DNA from: Clostridiales bacterium
GTDB lineage: Bacteria; Bacillota; Clostridia; Saccharofermentanales; Saccharofermentanaceae
Direction of reading: 5' to 3'
Assembly (NCBI GenBank): GCA_017478485.1
Contig: JAFVDI010000028.1
Coordinates: 62,001 to 126,000 of the forward strand
DNA length: 64,000 nucleotides
Position 1 is the first letter of the stretch, and each line of letters begins with the position of its first letter. The translations under genes were made by a program, and so were the position numbers. The notes under the pieces were generated by a model. That model was not told the origin of the DNA, did not search any database, and saw nothing but the letters and a program-made list of their open reading frames with translations. Shown here piece by piece: positions 24,824 to 34,537 of this stretch.

Positions 24824-25309
24824 TTAGAGATCGAGATTTATTTCGCGGCCGGAAGACTCATACTTCTCATATTTGATGCCGGCGGCGTCGAGCATACGGC
24901 GTGCAGCCTGGGCTGTCTCGGTATCGTGATACTTGTCATCAAGATATACGATCCTTCCAACCTTCTTCTGAATGAGTGCCTTGGTGCATTCGTTGCACGG
25001 GAAAAGCGTTGTGTAAACGGTATCACCCTCAAGGTCGGCAGTCTTGCTGTTGAGGACTGCATTAAGCTCGGCATGGGTTACATAAGCATACTTGGTATCG
25101 AGAGTACCGCCGCTCCTGTCCCAGGGGAATTCGTCATCAGAACATCCGAGGGGCATTCCGTTGTAACCTACGGAAATGATGTATTTCTGGCTGTCAACAA
25201 TGCATGCACCGACCTGAGTGTTGGGATCCTTGGATCTCTTTGAAGCCAGTGACGCAACACCCATAAAGTATTCGTCCCATGACAGGTAATCTGCTCTCTT
25301 ATCGCTCAT
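24824..25309 (-). CDS. deoxycytidylate (dCMP) deaminase
   Basis: 161 residues. The zinc-binding cytidine-deaminase fold has the HAE motif in VTHAELNAVLNS and the PCxxC motif in TLFPCNECTKALI, both with the deoxycytidylate subfamily context (SKDPNTQVGACIVD near the N terminus and GRIVYLDDKYHD downstream). The reaction converts dCMP to dUMP, feeding thymidylate synthesis. The ComEB-type annotation is equivalent. Ribosome site GGAGGTGC precedes the ATG. It shares an operon with the GH5 gene, which starts 13 bases later, although the functions are unrelated. Confidence 0.92.
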   Translation of the reverse strand: MSDKRADYLSWDEYFMGVASLASKRSKDPNTQVGACIVDSQKYIISVGYNGMPLGCSDDEFPWDRSGGTLDTKYAYVTHAELNAVLNSKTADLEGDTVYTTLFPCNECTKALIQKKVGRIVYLDDKYHDTETAQAARRMLDAAGIKYEKYESSGREINLDL

Positions 25310-25400
25310 GCCGGCACCTCCGGATAATTGTTGTCCATTGATTTTACCCTACAACAGAAAGTGCCGCAAGAAAATTAGCGGACAGAAACCGGACTTCAGA

Positions 25401-25811
25401 TCATCTGAGAATGAAGCTGCAGCCTGTCGTCTTTTCAATGAGGTTCTTGAGGAATTTCCACTTCTTGGGGAAGTGCTGTTCTGCTCCGGCAGTCATCTTG
25501 GTCTTGTCTTCAAACTCGACCGTGATCTTCCATTCGCCGGGGATCTGGGTCTGGTCGCCGAAATCGTTTTCGAGGCCGCTGTTATATCCCTTCATCCATT
25601 CGAGCATGCCGCTTTTCGGCAGTTCCTCTTTAAGCGTGTTGTAATCCGTTTCGTTGAGCGAGCGGGTAAAGTTGTTGTTCCACATGTAGCTGTCGCGCCA
25701 CTGGATAACCTTTTTGACAAAATCGTACTTAACTGCATAACCCTCGTTGCCGAAAGAAGTTATCCCAACTTCGAGGACCGTAATCTTGTCATAATCAACA
25801 GTAAAACTCAT
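25401..25811 (-). CDS. hypothetical protein (136 aa)
   Basis: 136 residues, not recognised. The start is taken at the ATG 25811; a GTG at 25814 precedes it. The sequence is soluble, rich in aromatic residues and Lys/Glu (VKKVIQWRDSYMWNNNF, IPGEWKITVEFEDKT, HFPKKWKFLKNLIEKTTGC), and has no signal peptide or membrane span. It lies 19 bases after the PQQ-propeller gene on the same strand, so the two are likely co-transcribed. The 91-base gap after it, before dCMP deaminase, has no clear hairpin. Confidence 0.65.
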   Translation of the reverse strand: MSFTVDYDKITVLEVGITSFGNEGYAVKYDFVKKVIQWRDSYMWNNNFTRSLNETDYNTLKEELPKSGMLEWMKGYNSGLENDFGDQTQIPGEWKITVEFEDKTKMTAGAEQHFPKKWKFLKNLIEKTTGCSFILR

Positions 25812-25830
25812 CACTTATCTTCACACCGTC

Positions 25831-27714
25831 TCATTCAATAGATATTCCGAAAATGCTTCCCGTAGTGGTTCCTACGACCATCATTCCGTTGTAGACGATG
25901 GGGGAAGCTTCGATGTTGATGCCTGAAGAAGTCTTCTCGGGAGTGCCGATATTCTTCGCGGTCTGTATGTATTTGATTCGCTCTCCGGTCTGCGCATTGA
26001 CAAGATGAACCTGTCCGATGGAGTCGCAGATCACGATATAAGCGTTTCCGTCAGTGTCATAGAAGTCGACAGGCGAGCTGTACGAGTAGATGTTCATGTT
26101 GTATTCCCAGACCTTGGTGCCAAGCGTCTTGTCGTAAGCGATAAGCTTGTTTCCTGCCGCAAGATCGTTTGTCATGCTGAATGAGAATATGACGAGGTTG
26201 GAAATGCTCTTCTTTCCCACTATCGGATTTCCGAAGCATCCGCCGCTCTGGTCGGTCTCGGAAGTCTCACCGTTAAAGGTGTAGCAGGGTTCTGAAGACT
26301 GCCATTCAACTTTGCCGGTAAGGCCGTTTATCTTGTAGATATATCCTGCGCCGCTGTATTTGCCGGTGCCTCCCTGGTTGTCTACCTCCGTTCCGATATA
26401 GACATAAGGGACTCCGTCCTGCTCATCGATTACGGGCGTGACATCGGAGTCATCACCCAGCACTCTCGTCCAGACCATCTTGAGAGTATTGAGGTCCAAG
26501 CAGCAGAGGTTTTTCGTGTTGTCAACGAAATAACCGTAATTGCCGTAGCAGGCGATCGAACTCTCAACACCCATGTGTGATGTGGTGTTGTCGGTAAAGA
26601 TGTATTTGTAATGAGTAACTTCAGGCGCGACAGCGATCGCTGCTGAACCTGCCGTGTATGCGGTATGAAGATCAAAAGTATAGATCAGGCCGTTCTCGCA
26701 GGGCCAGATGAGAGTATCGGTCTCGCCGCTGACGATAGGAGACGAGTCAAAAGCCGACCAGTTGCTCCTGTATGCGCCGTCCTCGGAACCGTCATAAGAC
26801 CAAAGGAGCGATCCGTCGAGGAGCGAATAGATATACATACCGAATGTGTTGCCGCCGTTGTTGTCGGTCTGTCCTACATAGAGCAGAGGATATCCTCTGG
26901 GATCGAGAGCCGGCGTTCCCTTAATGGAGGCTCCGACATCGATCGGTTTCCTCGTAGGCTCTCCCGTCATCAGATTGAGGAAATATATCTTACCGTCAAG
27001 TGAAGCGATTATTACCTCGGCAAGCGCAGCCTGCTGCTTGGCGGAATCGTACATGTTCATAACGGCTCTTAAGCCGTCAGGCCATTCGGCTACCAGCGGC
27101 TGGCCCGTCCACCTGACGCCCTGCCATTCAAAGCTCTGTGTTGACGCAAGTCGTTTTCCGAGCTTGTTGTATTCCCACTTCTGGTTGAGAGTTCCGGCTA
27201 CTACGGTTGTGTATCCGAAAGACGCGCAGTTGCGGAAGTTGTTGCCTCTGAATGTAAAGATGCCGGGAATTGCTCCGAAATCAACGGGGTCCCTGAAAAA
27301 GATCTGGTTATTTCTGGAATAGCCTGTCTTGGCATCGACGATCTTCTTGTTTACGAAAACCTGTTCTGAGATACCGCGCCTTGAAGGAACCGCGTCTGCC
27401 TCGACCTTTGCTTCGGGGTCCATCTTGACTGCGGCAAGGCCCGGATAGAGGACCGGGTTCTGGTTGGGTGTCATCGGCGGGATGGGTGAGGGTGTTGGAG
27501 ATGCGACGGAAATATAGATCGAATGGCCTGAATTAATGCTTGCGAGAGGTTCAGTTGATGTAGTCTTGCGGAAATATACCGCTGCAAGAATCGCTGTAAG
27601 GATTACAAAAAGCACCGTAAGCGTGACCACCATCATCATGGTCGTCTCATTGGGATCCCTCGACGGCTTATAGAAGCTGTTATCGGGTTCGATGTACTGA
27701 TCCCCGCGGTTCAT
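25831..27714 (-). CDS. membrane-anchored PQQ-like beta-propeller protein
   Basis: 627 residues from the ATG at 27714 (GAGGAAGGG upstream). A short cytoplasmic N terminus precedes one membrane span at about residues 27-49 (VVTLTVLFVILTAILAAVYF). A Ser/Pro/Thr linker (ASPTPSPIPPMTPN) leads to an extracellular propeller of about 500 residues with repeated W/G blades (DGKIYFLNLMTGE, LDGSLLWSYDG, NGLIYTFDLHT, LNTLKMVWTRVLG, INGLTGKVEWQ, TLGTKVWEYNM). PQQ-like blades usually bind no cofactor in Firmicutes and serve binding or assembly. A strong promoter is visible at 27776-27804. Ligand unknown. Confidence 0.82.
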   Translation of the reverse strand: MNRGDQYIEPDNSFYKPSRDPNETTMMMVVTLTVLFVILTAILAAVYFRKTTSTEPLASINSGHSIYISVASPTPSPIPPMTPNQNPVLYPGLAAVKMDPEAKVEADAVPSRRGISEQVFVNKKIVDAKTGYSRNNQIFFRDPVDFGAIPGIFTFRGNNFRNCASFGYTTVVAGTLNQKWEYNKLGKRLASTQSFEWQGVRWTGQPLVAEWPDGLRAVMNMYDSAKQQAALAEVIIASLDGKIYFLNLMTGEPTRKPIDVGASIKGTPALDPRGYPLLYVGQTDNNGGNTFGMYIYSLLDGSLLWSYDGSEDGAYRSNWSAFDSSPIVSGETDTLIWPCENGLIYTFDLHTAYTAGSAAIAVAPEVTHYKYIFTDNTTSHMGVESSIACYGNYGYFVDNTKNLCCLDLNTLKMVWTRVLGDDSDVTPVIDEQDGVPYVYIGTEVDNQGGTGKYSGAGYIYKINGLTGKVEWQSSEPCYTFNGETSETDQSGGCFGNPIVGKKSISNLVIFSFSMTNDLAAGNKLIAYDKTLGTKVWEYNMNIYSYSSPVDFYDTDGNAYIVICDSIGQVHLVNAQTGERIKYIQTAKNIGTPEKTSSGINIEASPIVYNGMMVVGTTTGSIFGISIE

Positions 27715-27775
27715 AGGCCCTTCCTCATTGTGTACAGGCAGTTTCCGTCGCTGCCGTTCCAAAAAGATAACGCCT

Positions 27776-27804
27776 ATTTTAACACGGCTCTATATTATTC
27801 ACAA
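27776..27804 (-). promoter_or_regulatory. sigma-A-type promoter of the PQQ-propeller gene
   Basis: On the minus strand TTGTGA (27804-27799), a 17-base spacer and TAAAAT (27781-27776), about 60 bases upstream of the ATG at 27714. Each hexamer is a near match to consensus. Confidence 0.7.
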
Positions 27805-27841
27805 ATTTATAAAGGATTTTTTACTGTATAACAAGCACTTC

Positions 27842-28735
27842 TCAGAGGCTCCCGGCTAGCTCCAAAAGCTTTAAAATACGGTGATTCATGCCCGACTTGC
27901 TTATCGGAGGATCCATCAGCGCGCCCAGTTCCGCGATCGACAGACCGGGGTTGGAAAGCGTCGCTTCTGCAGCAGCTCTGAGCTCGGGAGTAAGGCATTT
28001 TGCCAGTTCGGATCTCATCAGATGCCTTATCTGCTCGTTGCGCGTCGCACCTGCCTCCGACTGGCGTCTGAAATTGCTCTCATCGCAGTTAACGGTACGC
28101 GAGACCTGACGGTTGACTTCCTTTGAAGCACGGATGTTCTCAAACTCAAGTACGGCTTTGACCGCACCGATGTAACCGAGAAAATCGGAAACGCTGTCAC
28201 CTGCCTTGAAATAGATCTGGGTATAACTGTCCCTTGATGTCAGGGAAGCATTTATTCCGAGCATTCCGAGCGCCTCGACCGTAAGGAGCGAAACGATCCC
28301 GTTGTCTATGTGAAACTCTGTCCTGTATGTCTTCTGAGGATCTGAGATGTACCCGCATCCGAGAAAGATCCCTCTCATGAAATACCTTGCGAACCTGTGT
28401 GTGCCGTCTTCATCGGCCGACACATCTTCCGGCAGGTTTCCTGAAAGGCAGGCGCAGACCAGATCCTCAAGATGGGTCGTTTCGTTTTCCTCTCCCCTTC
28501 TTATCAGCGAAAGCGTCTGGTTTTCGTATGTGATCTTATATCCTTCGTCGGAAAAGAAACCTTCTATCCTGCCGATATCTTCACAGCGCAGCCTGATCTT
28601 ACGGGGCATTTCTTTCTGACCCGCCTCTGATTGTGAGCATAAGAGCCCCGCAAGGAAATACCGCCTTGACGGGCTTTTTGCGCGGAGCTGGCAGACTTCC
28701 GTCCTGACGGCATCAGAAAAGCTCGCCTGTTCCAT
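27842..28735 (-). CDS. whiA: WhiA, DNA-binding regulator of cell division
   Basis: 297 residues. An N-terminal degenerate LAGLIDADG homing-endonuclease-like domain (RRYFLAGLLCSQ ... FARYFMRGIFLGCGYISDP) is followed by a C-terminal helix-turn-helix (SIAELGALMDPPISKSGMNHRILKLLELA). WhiA is near-universal in Gram-positive bacteria and influences division. Its ATG overlaps the rapZ TGA. In most Firmicutes the order is rapZ-yvcK-whiA; here whiA follows rapZ directly. No terminator is obvious after it. Confidence 0.93.
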   Translation of the reverse strand: MEQASFSDAVRTEVCQLRAKSPSRRYFLAGLLCSQSEAGQKEMPRKIRLRCEDIGRIEGFFSDEGYKITYENQTLSLIRRGEENETTHLEDLVCACLSGNLPEDVSADEDGTHRFARYFMRGIFLGCGYISDPQKTYRTEFHIDNGIVSLLTVEALGMLGINASLTSRDSYTQIYFKAGDSVSDFLGYIGAVKAVLEFENIRASKEVNRQVSRTVNCDESNFRRQSEAGATRNEQIRHLMRSELAKCLTPELRAAAEATLSNPGLSIAELGALMDPPISKSGMNHRILKLLELAGSL

Positions 28736-29631
28736 CAGGTATTCTCCTGTTTTCCGTAGCGTGCAGCTTCCTTATCGATGTCCCTGTGATGAAGAATGCA
28801 GTTGTAGCCTGCTTTCCTAAGAAGGGAAGCAACTTTTTCGGCACAGTAGACCGATCTGTGTCTTCCGCCCGTGCAGCCGAAACCTATATGAAGGCTGCCT
28901 TTTCCCTCATCTATGTAATAAGGAATAGTAAATTTCATGAGGCCGGTAACCCTGTCAATGAATTCCGCTGTCTCCGGGAATGTTTCGAGATAATCCGAAA
29001 CCTCTTTGTCGGCTCCGGTGTGATTTCTCAGTCCCGCGATATAATAAGGGTTCGGAAGGAATCTTGCGTCAAAACAATAGTCGAAATCTACCGAAACGCC
29101 ATATTTAAAGCCGAATGATTCCACGAAGATGACCATCGCGGAGCTCTCGCCCGCTTCGATGATCTCACCGATCTTCATTCGAAGAGTATTTTCCTTGATC
29201 CTGCTCGTATCGATGATGTTCGTCGCCATGCTGCGGACATTGCTGAGCTTTGCGCGTTCTGCGGCGATCGCATCGACAAGCGACATCTTGTTTGCGAGAG
29301 GGTGTTTTCTTCTTGTCTCCTGATAACGGTCGATAAGGACATGGTCTGATGCTTCAAAGAATATGATCTTATAGGGGATACCCATGTCATTGATCTGAGC
29401 CATCGCGTCGGAGAAACCGTCAAGGTATTCGGACGAGCGGACGTCAACGACGAAGGCGAGCTTGCTTACGCCGAAGCCTTCACCGCTCCTTCCTTTGCAA
29501 AAACCGGTTACCAGATCGGGAAGAACATAGGGCGGAACGTTGTCCATGCAGAAAAAGCCAAGATCCTCAAGATAACGTACGGCAGCACTCTTTCCCGCGC
29601 CGCTCATTCCCGTGAGAATAATAAGTTCCAT
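28735..29631 (-). CDS. rapZ: RapZ/YvcJ-family nucleotide-binding protein
   Basis: 298 residues. The N-terminal P-loop GMSGAGKS is at residues 8-15, followed by FFCMDNVPP and DVRSSEYLDGF; the C-terminal FGCTGGRHRSVYCAEKVA block is also characteristic. RapZ acts as an RNA-binding sensor of GlcN6P in Gram-negatives; YvcJ in Bacillus hydrolyses nucleotides and has less clear roles. It starts one base after the murB stop and overlaps whiA, which indicates tight operon coupling. Confidence 0.93.
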   Translation of the reverse strand: MELIILTGMSGAGKSAAVRYLEDLGFFCMDNVPPYVLPDLVTGFCKGRSGEGFGVSKLAFVVDVRSSEYLDGFSDAMAQINDMGIPYKIIFFEASDHVLIDRYQETRRKHPLANKMSLVDAIAAERAKLSNVRSMATNIIDTSRIKENTLRMKIGEIIEAGESSAMVIFVESFGFKYGVSVDFDYCFDARFLPNPYYIAGLRNHTGADKEVSDYLETFPETAEFIDRVTGLMKFTIPYYIDEGKGSLHIGFGCTGGRHRSVYCAEKVASLLRKAGYNCILHHRDIDKEAARYGKQENT

Positions 29632-30555
29632 TTACCCTTCACCTCCGAATTCACCGATCAGCCTGACCTCTTTTTCGAGTCTGACTCCGGAATCCTCATA
29701 TACCTTATCACTTATATAATCTATCAGTCTTAAGATGTCCTCGGCCGATGCCGAACCGTTGTTATTGACCACGAAGCCCGCATGCTTGGGTGACACCTGG
29801 GCACCGGAATCATCGAGAGCAAAACCCTTAAGGCCAGAATCCTCAATGAGCTTGGCCGCAAAATAGCCTTCCGGCCTCTTGAAAGTCGAACCCGCGCTGG
29901 GAACGTCAAGAGGCTGGCTCGCAGTCCTCTTCTGTCTTAATTCGGCTACGTAAGAAGCTATCTTTTCCCGGTCGCCGGTCTTAAGAGCAGCCTTCATGGA
30001 AAGGATTACGGGCTTTTCACCATTTGCCTGTTTCCTGTCGAAAATGCTTGTCCTGTATGAAAAACCGCATTCTCCTGCAGGGATCTCCTTAACTTCGCCA
30101 TCTTCCAGATATCTGACGCTTACCGCGATGTCCTTGATCTCACGGCCGTACGCACCCGCGTTCATGAAGACCGCGCCTCCGACCGTTCCCGGAATGCCGC
30201 ACGCGAACTCCGCTCCTTCAAGACCCAGGTCCGCACAATAGTTTCCGAACTTTGAAAGCAGGCAGCCTGCACCGGCCGTGACATAAGTAATGCCGTCATC
30301 TCCTTCTTCCGATGAGATATCGCCCATCAGCTTCCCGATGCGTATGACCAGACCGTCAAAGCCCTTGTCCGAGATCAGGCAATTAGAGCCGTTGCCCAAA
30401 ATAAAGATATCAAGGTTCTTCTCACCGGCAAAACGGTAAGCCTCTTTCAATTCTTCCTCATTGGATGGTTCCGCGAAAAATCTTGCCGGCCCGCCTGTTC
30501 TGAAAGTAGAGTACGGTGCAAGGCATATGTTCTCGCTGATCTTAAGTTCAGACAT
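29632..30555 (-). CDS. murB: UDP-N-acetylenolpyruvoylglucosamine reductase
   Basis: 307 residues, type II (short) MurB. The FAD-binding domain begins LAPYSTFRTGGPARFF and contains GNGSNCLISDKGFDG and GIPGTVGGAVFMNAGAYG; the C-terminal part has PSAGSTFKRPEGYFAAKLIE with the catalytic Ser. It reduces UDP-GlcNAc-enolpyruvate to UDP-MurNAc in the cytoplasm. It is 3 bases after hprK and directly adjacent to rapZ, the conserved clostridial hprK-murB-rapZ order. Confidence 0.95.
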   Translation of the reverse strand: MSELKISENICLAPYSTFRTGGPARFFAEPSNEEELKEAYRFAGEKNLDIFILGNGSNCLISDKGFDGLVIRIGKLMGDISSEEGDDGITYVTAGAGCLLSKFGNYCADLGLEGAEFACGIPGTVGGAVFMNAGAYGREIKDIAVSVRYLEDGEVKEIPAGECGFSYRTSIFDRKQANGEKPVILSMKAALKTGDREKIASYVAELRQKRTASQPLDVPSAGSTFKRPEGYFAAKLIEDSGLKGFALDDSGAQVSPKHAGFVVNNNGSASAEDILRLIDYISDKVYEDSGVRLEKEVRLIGEFGGEG

Positions 30556-30558
30556 CCG

Positions 30559-31479
30559 TCACTTCCCCGGGAAAACTCTGGAAACAAGATCCTGAGCTGC
30601 GTTGTAGCCCATCTTCTTGACCCTGTAGTTGATCGCGGCAGCCTCGACGATGATCGCGAGGTTACGTCCGGGGCCTACAGGGATCGTTACTGAAGGAACC
30701 TGTATGCCGAGGATCTCGTATGTCTCTTCATTGAGTCCGAGTCTGTCATAGACTTTTTTCTCGTCCCAGAGCTCAAGATTGATGACGAAATCGATATTTT
30801 CCTGAGGCTTGACCGCGGAAACACCGTAGAGTTCCTTAACGTCAAGGATACCGATGCCTCTTATCTCGATCAGATGCTTGATGACATCGGGAGCGCGTCC
30901 TAAGAGCGTTGTTTCTGAAACTTTTCGTATCTCGATCTGGTCATCAGCAATGAGTCTGTGGCCTCTCTTGACGATCTCGAGCGCGGTTTCGGATTTACCT
31001 ACTCCGGATTCACCTAAGATCAGGATACCTTCACCGTTAACCTCGACGAGAACACCGTGCATCGAGACACGCGGAGCGAGCTCGAGCTTTAAATATTTGA
31101 CAAGCTCTGCCGAGAAATCCGATGTTGCCTGCGACGTGCGGAGCACAGGAGTGCTGTACTGTTTCGCCGCATCCATGATCTCCTTGTGGACCTTGTGGTC
31201 ACGTGTAACGATCAGCGCAGGGATATTCTTTTCGAAAAGAGCGGAGACCGAAGCAAGCCTCTCTTCAGGAGTAAGCTGGTCAAGGAAGGCATGCTCCATG
31301 TTGCCGATCAGCTGGATCCTGTCAGGACCGAAATGGTCGTAATAGCCGGCCAGCTGGAGACCCGGGCGCGTAACGTCTGCAACGCAGATGCGGCGCTCGT
31401 TGATGTCACCTGAATCATAAACTATCTCAAGATCATAGTTCTTTACGATCTCCGACAGAAAAACGCTCGAAAAAGGCAT
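30559..31479 (-). CDS. hprK: HPr kinase/phosphorylase
   Basis: 306 residues, full length. The Walker A motif is GESGVGKS (residues 156-163), and the family signature region with RGIGILDVKELYGVSAV and an intact C-terminal helix follows. It phosphorylates or dephosphorylates Ser46 of HPr according to energy state, controlling carbon catabolite repression through CcpA. It lies 18 bases downstream of the cellodextrin phosphorylase gene on the same strand, so its transcription may partly depend on the cbp-cdp promoter (inference). Confidence 0.95.
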   Translation of the reverse strand: MPFSSVFLSEIVKNYDLEIVYDSGDINERRICVADVTRPGLQLAGYYDHFGPDRIQLIGNMEHAFLDQLTPEERLASVSALFEKNIPALIVTRDHKVHKEIMDAAKQYSTPVLRTSQATSDFSAELVKYLKLELAPRVSMHGVLVEVNGEGILILGESGVGKSETALEIVKRGHRLIADDQIEIRKVSETTLLGRAPDVIKHLIEIRGIGILDVKELYGVSAVKPQENIDFVINLELWDEKKVYDRLGLNEETYEILGIQVPSVTIPVGPGRNLAIIVEAAAINYRVKKMGYNAAQDLVSRVFPGK

Positions 31480-31497
31480 TTACCTAACCTCCGATAA

Positions 31498-34488
31498 TCA
31501 GAAACTTACAGTAACCTCGTGGATCTTGCCGTCCTTTGCGACAGGAAGCAGCGTGCCTTCCGTCTGAACACCGTCGAGAGTGACCTTTACTCCCTCCATA
31601 GTACGGTGGAATCCTTCTGGCTTGCTGATATGGATGTGATATCCGGTACCTGCGATGGTGACCCTGATATCGAGTTCCCTGTCATCCTTTCTGAGGAGCG
31701 GCTCGACTCTCAGTCCTTCAGACGTAAACTCAACACCGAAGCACTGGAAGAGTGAGAGCAGGAGCCATGTGGAAGTACCGGAAAGCGTAGGTCCGATGTT
31801 CTCGCCTGACTCGCTGTTGTTGTACTGTGTGCACCATCTTGGGTTGCCGCAGACCGTGAAAGGTGAAACAAGCGTCCTGAACGGGCAGATCATGTCGATG
31901 ATCCAGTAAGCCGTATCAGTGAGACGTCCTGCGAGTTCAGCATTCTTAACGGTCTTTGCAGCCTTGAGCATGGCAGAGCAAGCCATCATGTTTGCGTGCT
32001 TGAAGACACCGCCGTTCTCACGGTCGCCCGGATAATAAAGGGCAACGTCGATCTTGGGTGCGATCTGCGGATAGTCGACTGTCGAGCAGAGTCTGAAGCC
32101 GTAAGGTGACTTCAGGTACTTGTCGAGTGAATCGAGCATCGTTGAGATCTGATCCTCAGTTGCAACTTCCGCAAGCAGTGACCATGAGAAGGAATTGAGG
32201 AAGTAAGAACCCGGATGTCCCTCTTCAACTGCGAGGCCGTCGCCAGCAGCTCCGAGATAATCGAGGTTCGGCTTATTTGAACGGTTGAAGAGGACTCTGC
32301 AGTAGAAGTCATTCTTCCAGCAGTTGTCCCTGAGTCTTGATTCGAGAGATGCGGAAAGTTCCTTCATTTCGGAAGCAAAAGCCGTGTCGCCGATCTTTTC
32401 GAACATCGTAACGGCGCAGTCCGTAGCAACCTTGAGCAGGAAGCCGTTCATTACGGATTCGGAATATTCGGAATCATAAGGAACTTCACCGTAAGCCTTG
32501 CCGCTTGCAGCGAGCTGTTCCTTATACTGAGCGATCTTGTCCTTACCGGAGATGGAATCGGGATCGACTCTCAGGCAGTCGTTCCAGTCAGCACGGTCGA
32601 TCAAAGGAATGCCGTGCTTTCCGAGAGAGATCCTGCCGCTGTACATGAGGATGGCCTTGAGTGTGTCCTTGAGAGGTCTCTTAACGCCTTCGTCTGCAGG
32701 CTTCTCCTTTGTTCCTGCCATTACGAACTCCTCGTCGAGGAATGCGAAATCGCCTGTGAGACCCAAGTAACGGTCAACAGCCTGCAGGAGCCAGAGTCCG
32801 TCATCAGACCACCAGCCGGGTTCTTTTCCGATCCAGTAGAAGTTGTGGTTCGTGAAACCTTCTTCGTATACGTTTTCGATCCAGCCTGCGAGCATCTTCT
32901 TTACGAAGTCCTCCATGCCCATTCCTGCAAAATAGTACATGGACGCATAGATGTCCTGGATCTCACGGAAACCGATCTCACGGTAACCCTTCTGTGTCCA
33001 GTCGAGTGATCTCGAAACAAACGTCTGGTAGAAGACCTGGAACGGAAGGTTATTGTTTACATAAGCCTCTAAATCCTTATTCTGATGGCTTATCTGCATG
33101 TAGTCAGCATACTTTTTGGTGAAGCCGATAACGTCCTCTAAGTCTTTCGGGAGGTTCGTGGCGCATGAAATGTATGCGCAGACAGCCTCCATCTCGGCAA
33201 CGGGTGTTACATCGGGAATGAAGCCTTCGTTAACGGCATCGGAAGACATGCACGTAAGGTTGTCGGCACGTACAGCTCCGCCTGCCTTTACGGTGAAAGG
33301 CACTGACATTGCAAAGAATCCAGGACCCTTTCTTGAAGGTCTGCATGCGAGAGGATCTATGAACTCGGGGTGCTCCAAAGAGCCTGCACCAACGAAATCA
33401 CCGTATCTTGCCGCATACTGGTCAGGGAAGATATTTCCGTCATCGGTATGTACAACGAGCTCGTTGAATCTGATGTCGCCCTTTCTGTACTTGGCGTTGG
33501 GGTTAAAAGAGATCGCCCTGATCTCGTCATTCTCGTTGAAAAAGACTTCAGACTGCGTAACAACCGTTGTAAAGATTACGTCTTCCGAAAGAGCGTGTGT
33601 CTCAGCAGTACCGAACATACCGGTGTAGATAAGTCTGAGATTTCTGTCAGCGCCGCCCTTGTTTACGATGTCGATCATCTGGGCTTCAGCTGCCAGAGGC
33701 ATTCCCTCGTGCTGGGGAACGATGAAGATGGTACGCTTTACCTCAAGTCCGCCATCGAGCTCATAGCTGATGACTGTCCTGTTCTGGGAGTGTACCGTGG
33801 TGACCTTCTTGAGTCCGTCTGCCTTTGCGGCACCTGACCAGAAGATCTGCTTGCCGTTTTCAGCCAGATAGAACTGTCTGTTTGCAGGGAAACCGTTCTC
33901 ATCAGGGAGATAGTCCCATCTTGTGGCAAGAACCTGCTTGTCGGCATGTGATCTGAAAGATCCTCCGCCCATCCTGTCGATCGCACTCTTAGGTGTGGAC
34001 TGGAGCGGATGATCGAAACCGATGCGGTTTCCGATGAGCATGTTTGTGTAGTAGTGAGGTCCGGGTGAAGGAGTAGCGGGATCGAGGATCAGTTCGCCCG
34101 TCTCATTGAGCTTTCCGCCCCATTCCTCTGAAGCCGTGACAGCTGCCTTTACGGTATCAAGGAGAGTATCGGAGAACCCGGCAGGGCTGACAACTCCGTC
34201 TTTTTCCGTAAGTGCGCGTACCTTTTCGCCTTCATTTACAAACATGACGCTGTATCCGTCAGCCGCACACTCCGAAAGCTTTCCGAAAACCTCGTTATCC
34301 TCAGCGATAACGCTTATAAGCATGCTGTCAAACTTGAGTCCGCTGATACCGATAACTACCGGTTTTGTACCGAATCTGACGTATTGTGCGGAAACGCCGC
34401 CGCTGCATCCTGCTTCACGGAACTTGTTCCTGAGCTGCTGTGATGCGGGGCATTTTTCCTGTCTGGCTCTCTCGCTTCTATATCCCAT
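31498..34488 (-). CDS. cellodextrin phosphorylase (GH94)
   Basis: 996 residues, the length of cellodextrin phosphorylases (about 980-1000) rather than cellobiose phosphorylases (about 810). Strong landmarks are PGPHYYTNMLIGNRIGF, QSTPKSAIDRMGGGSFRSHA and ENGFPANRQFYL, matching the clostridial CDP N-terminal region as I recall it, and the catalytic acid Asp in the RADWNDCL block, with GENIGPTLSGTSTW near the phosphate site. The enzyme phosphorolyses cellodextrins of three or more units to glucose-1-phosphate and a shorter chain in the cytoplasm, saving ATP. It follows cbp by 122 bases with a hairpin between and precedes hprK. Confidence 0.88.
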   Translation of the reverse strand: MGYRSERARQEKCPASQQLRNKFREAGCSGGVSAQYVRFGTKPVVIGISGLKFDSMLISVIAEDNEVFGKLSECAADGYSVMFVNEGEKVRALTEKDGVVSPAGFSDTLLDTVKAAVTASEEWGGKLNETGELILDPATPSPGPHYYTNMLIGNRIGFDHPLQSTPKSAIDRMGGGSFRSHADKQVLATRWDYLPDENGFPANRQFYLAENGKQIFWSGAAKADGLKKVTTVHSQNRTVISYELDGGLEVKRTIFIVPQHEGMPLAAEAQMIDIVNKGGADRNLRLIYTGMFGTAETHALSEDVIFTTVVTQSEVFFNENDEIRAISFNPNAKYRKGDIRFNELVVHTDDGNIFPDQYAARYGDFVGAGSLEHPEFIDPLACRPSRKGPGFFAMSVPFTVKAGGAVRADNLTCMSSDAVNEGFIPDVTPVAEMEAVCAYISCATNLPKDLEDVIGFTKKYADYMQISHQNKDLEAYVNNNLPFQVFYQTFVSRSLDWTQKGYREIGFREIQDIYASMYYFAGMGMEDFVKKMLAGWIENVYEEGFTNHNFYWIGKEPGWWSDDGLWLLQAVDRYLGLTGDFAFLDEEFVMAGTKEKPADEGVKRPLKDTLKAILMYSGRISLGKHGIPLIDRADWNDCLRVDPDSISGKDKIAQYKEQLAASGKAYGEVPYDSEYSESVMNGFLLKVATDCAVTMFEKIGDTAFASEMKELSASLESRLRDNCWKNDFYCRVLFNRSNKPNLDYLGAAGDGLAVEEGHPGSYFLNSFSWSLLAEVATEDQISTMLDSLDKYLKSPYGFRLCSTVDYPQIAPKIDVALYYPGDRENGGVFKHANMMACSAMLKAAKTVKNAELAGRLTDTAYWIIDMICPFRTLVSPFTVCGNPRWCTQYNNSESGENIGPTLSGTSTWLLLSLFQCFGVEFTSEGLRVEPLLRKDDRELDIRVTIAGTGYHIHISKPEGFHRTMEGVKVTLDGVQTEGTLLPVAKDGKIHEVTVSF

Positions 34489-34537
34489 AAAATGGCCTCC
34501 GTCGGGGGTTATTTAATAAGTTGTTTTTACAAGGAAT

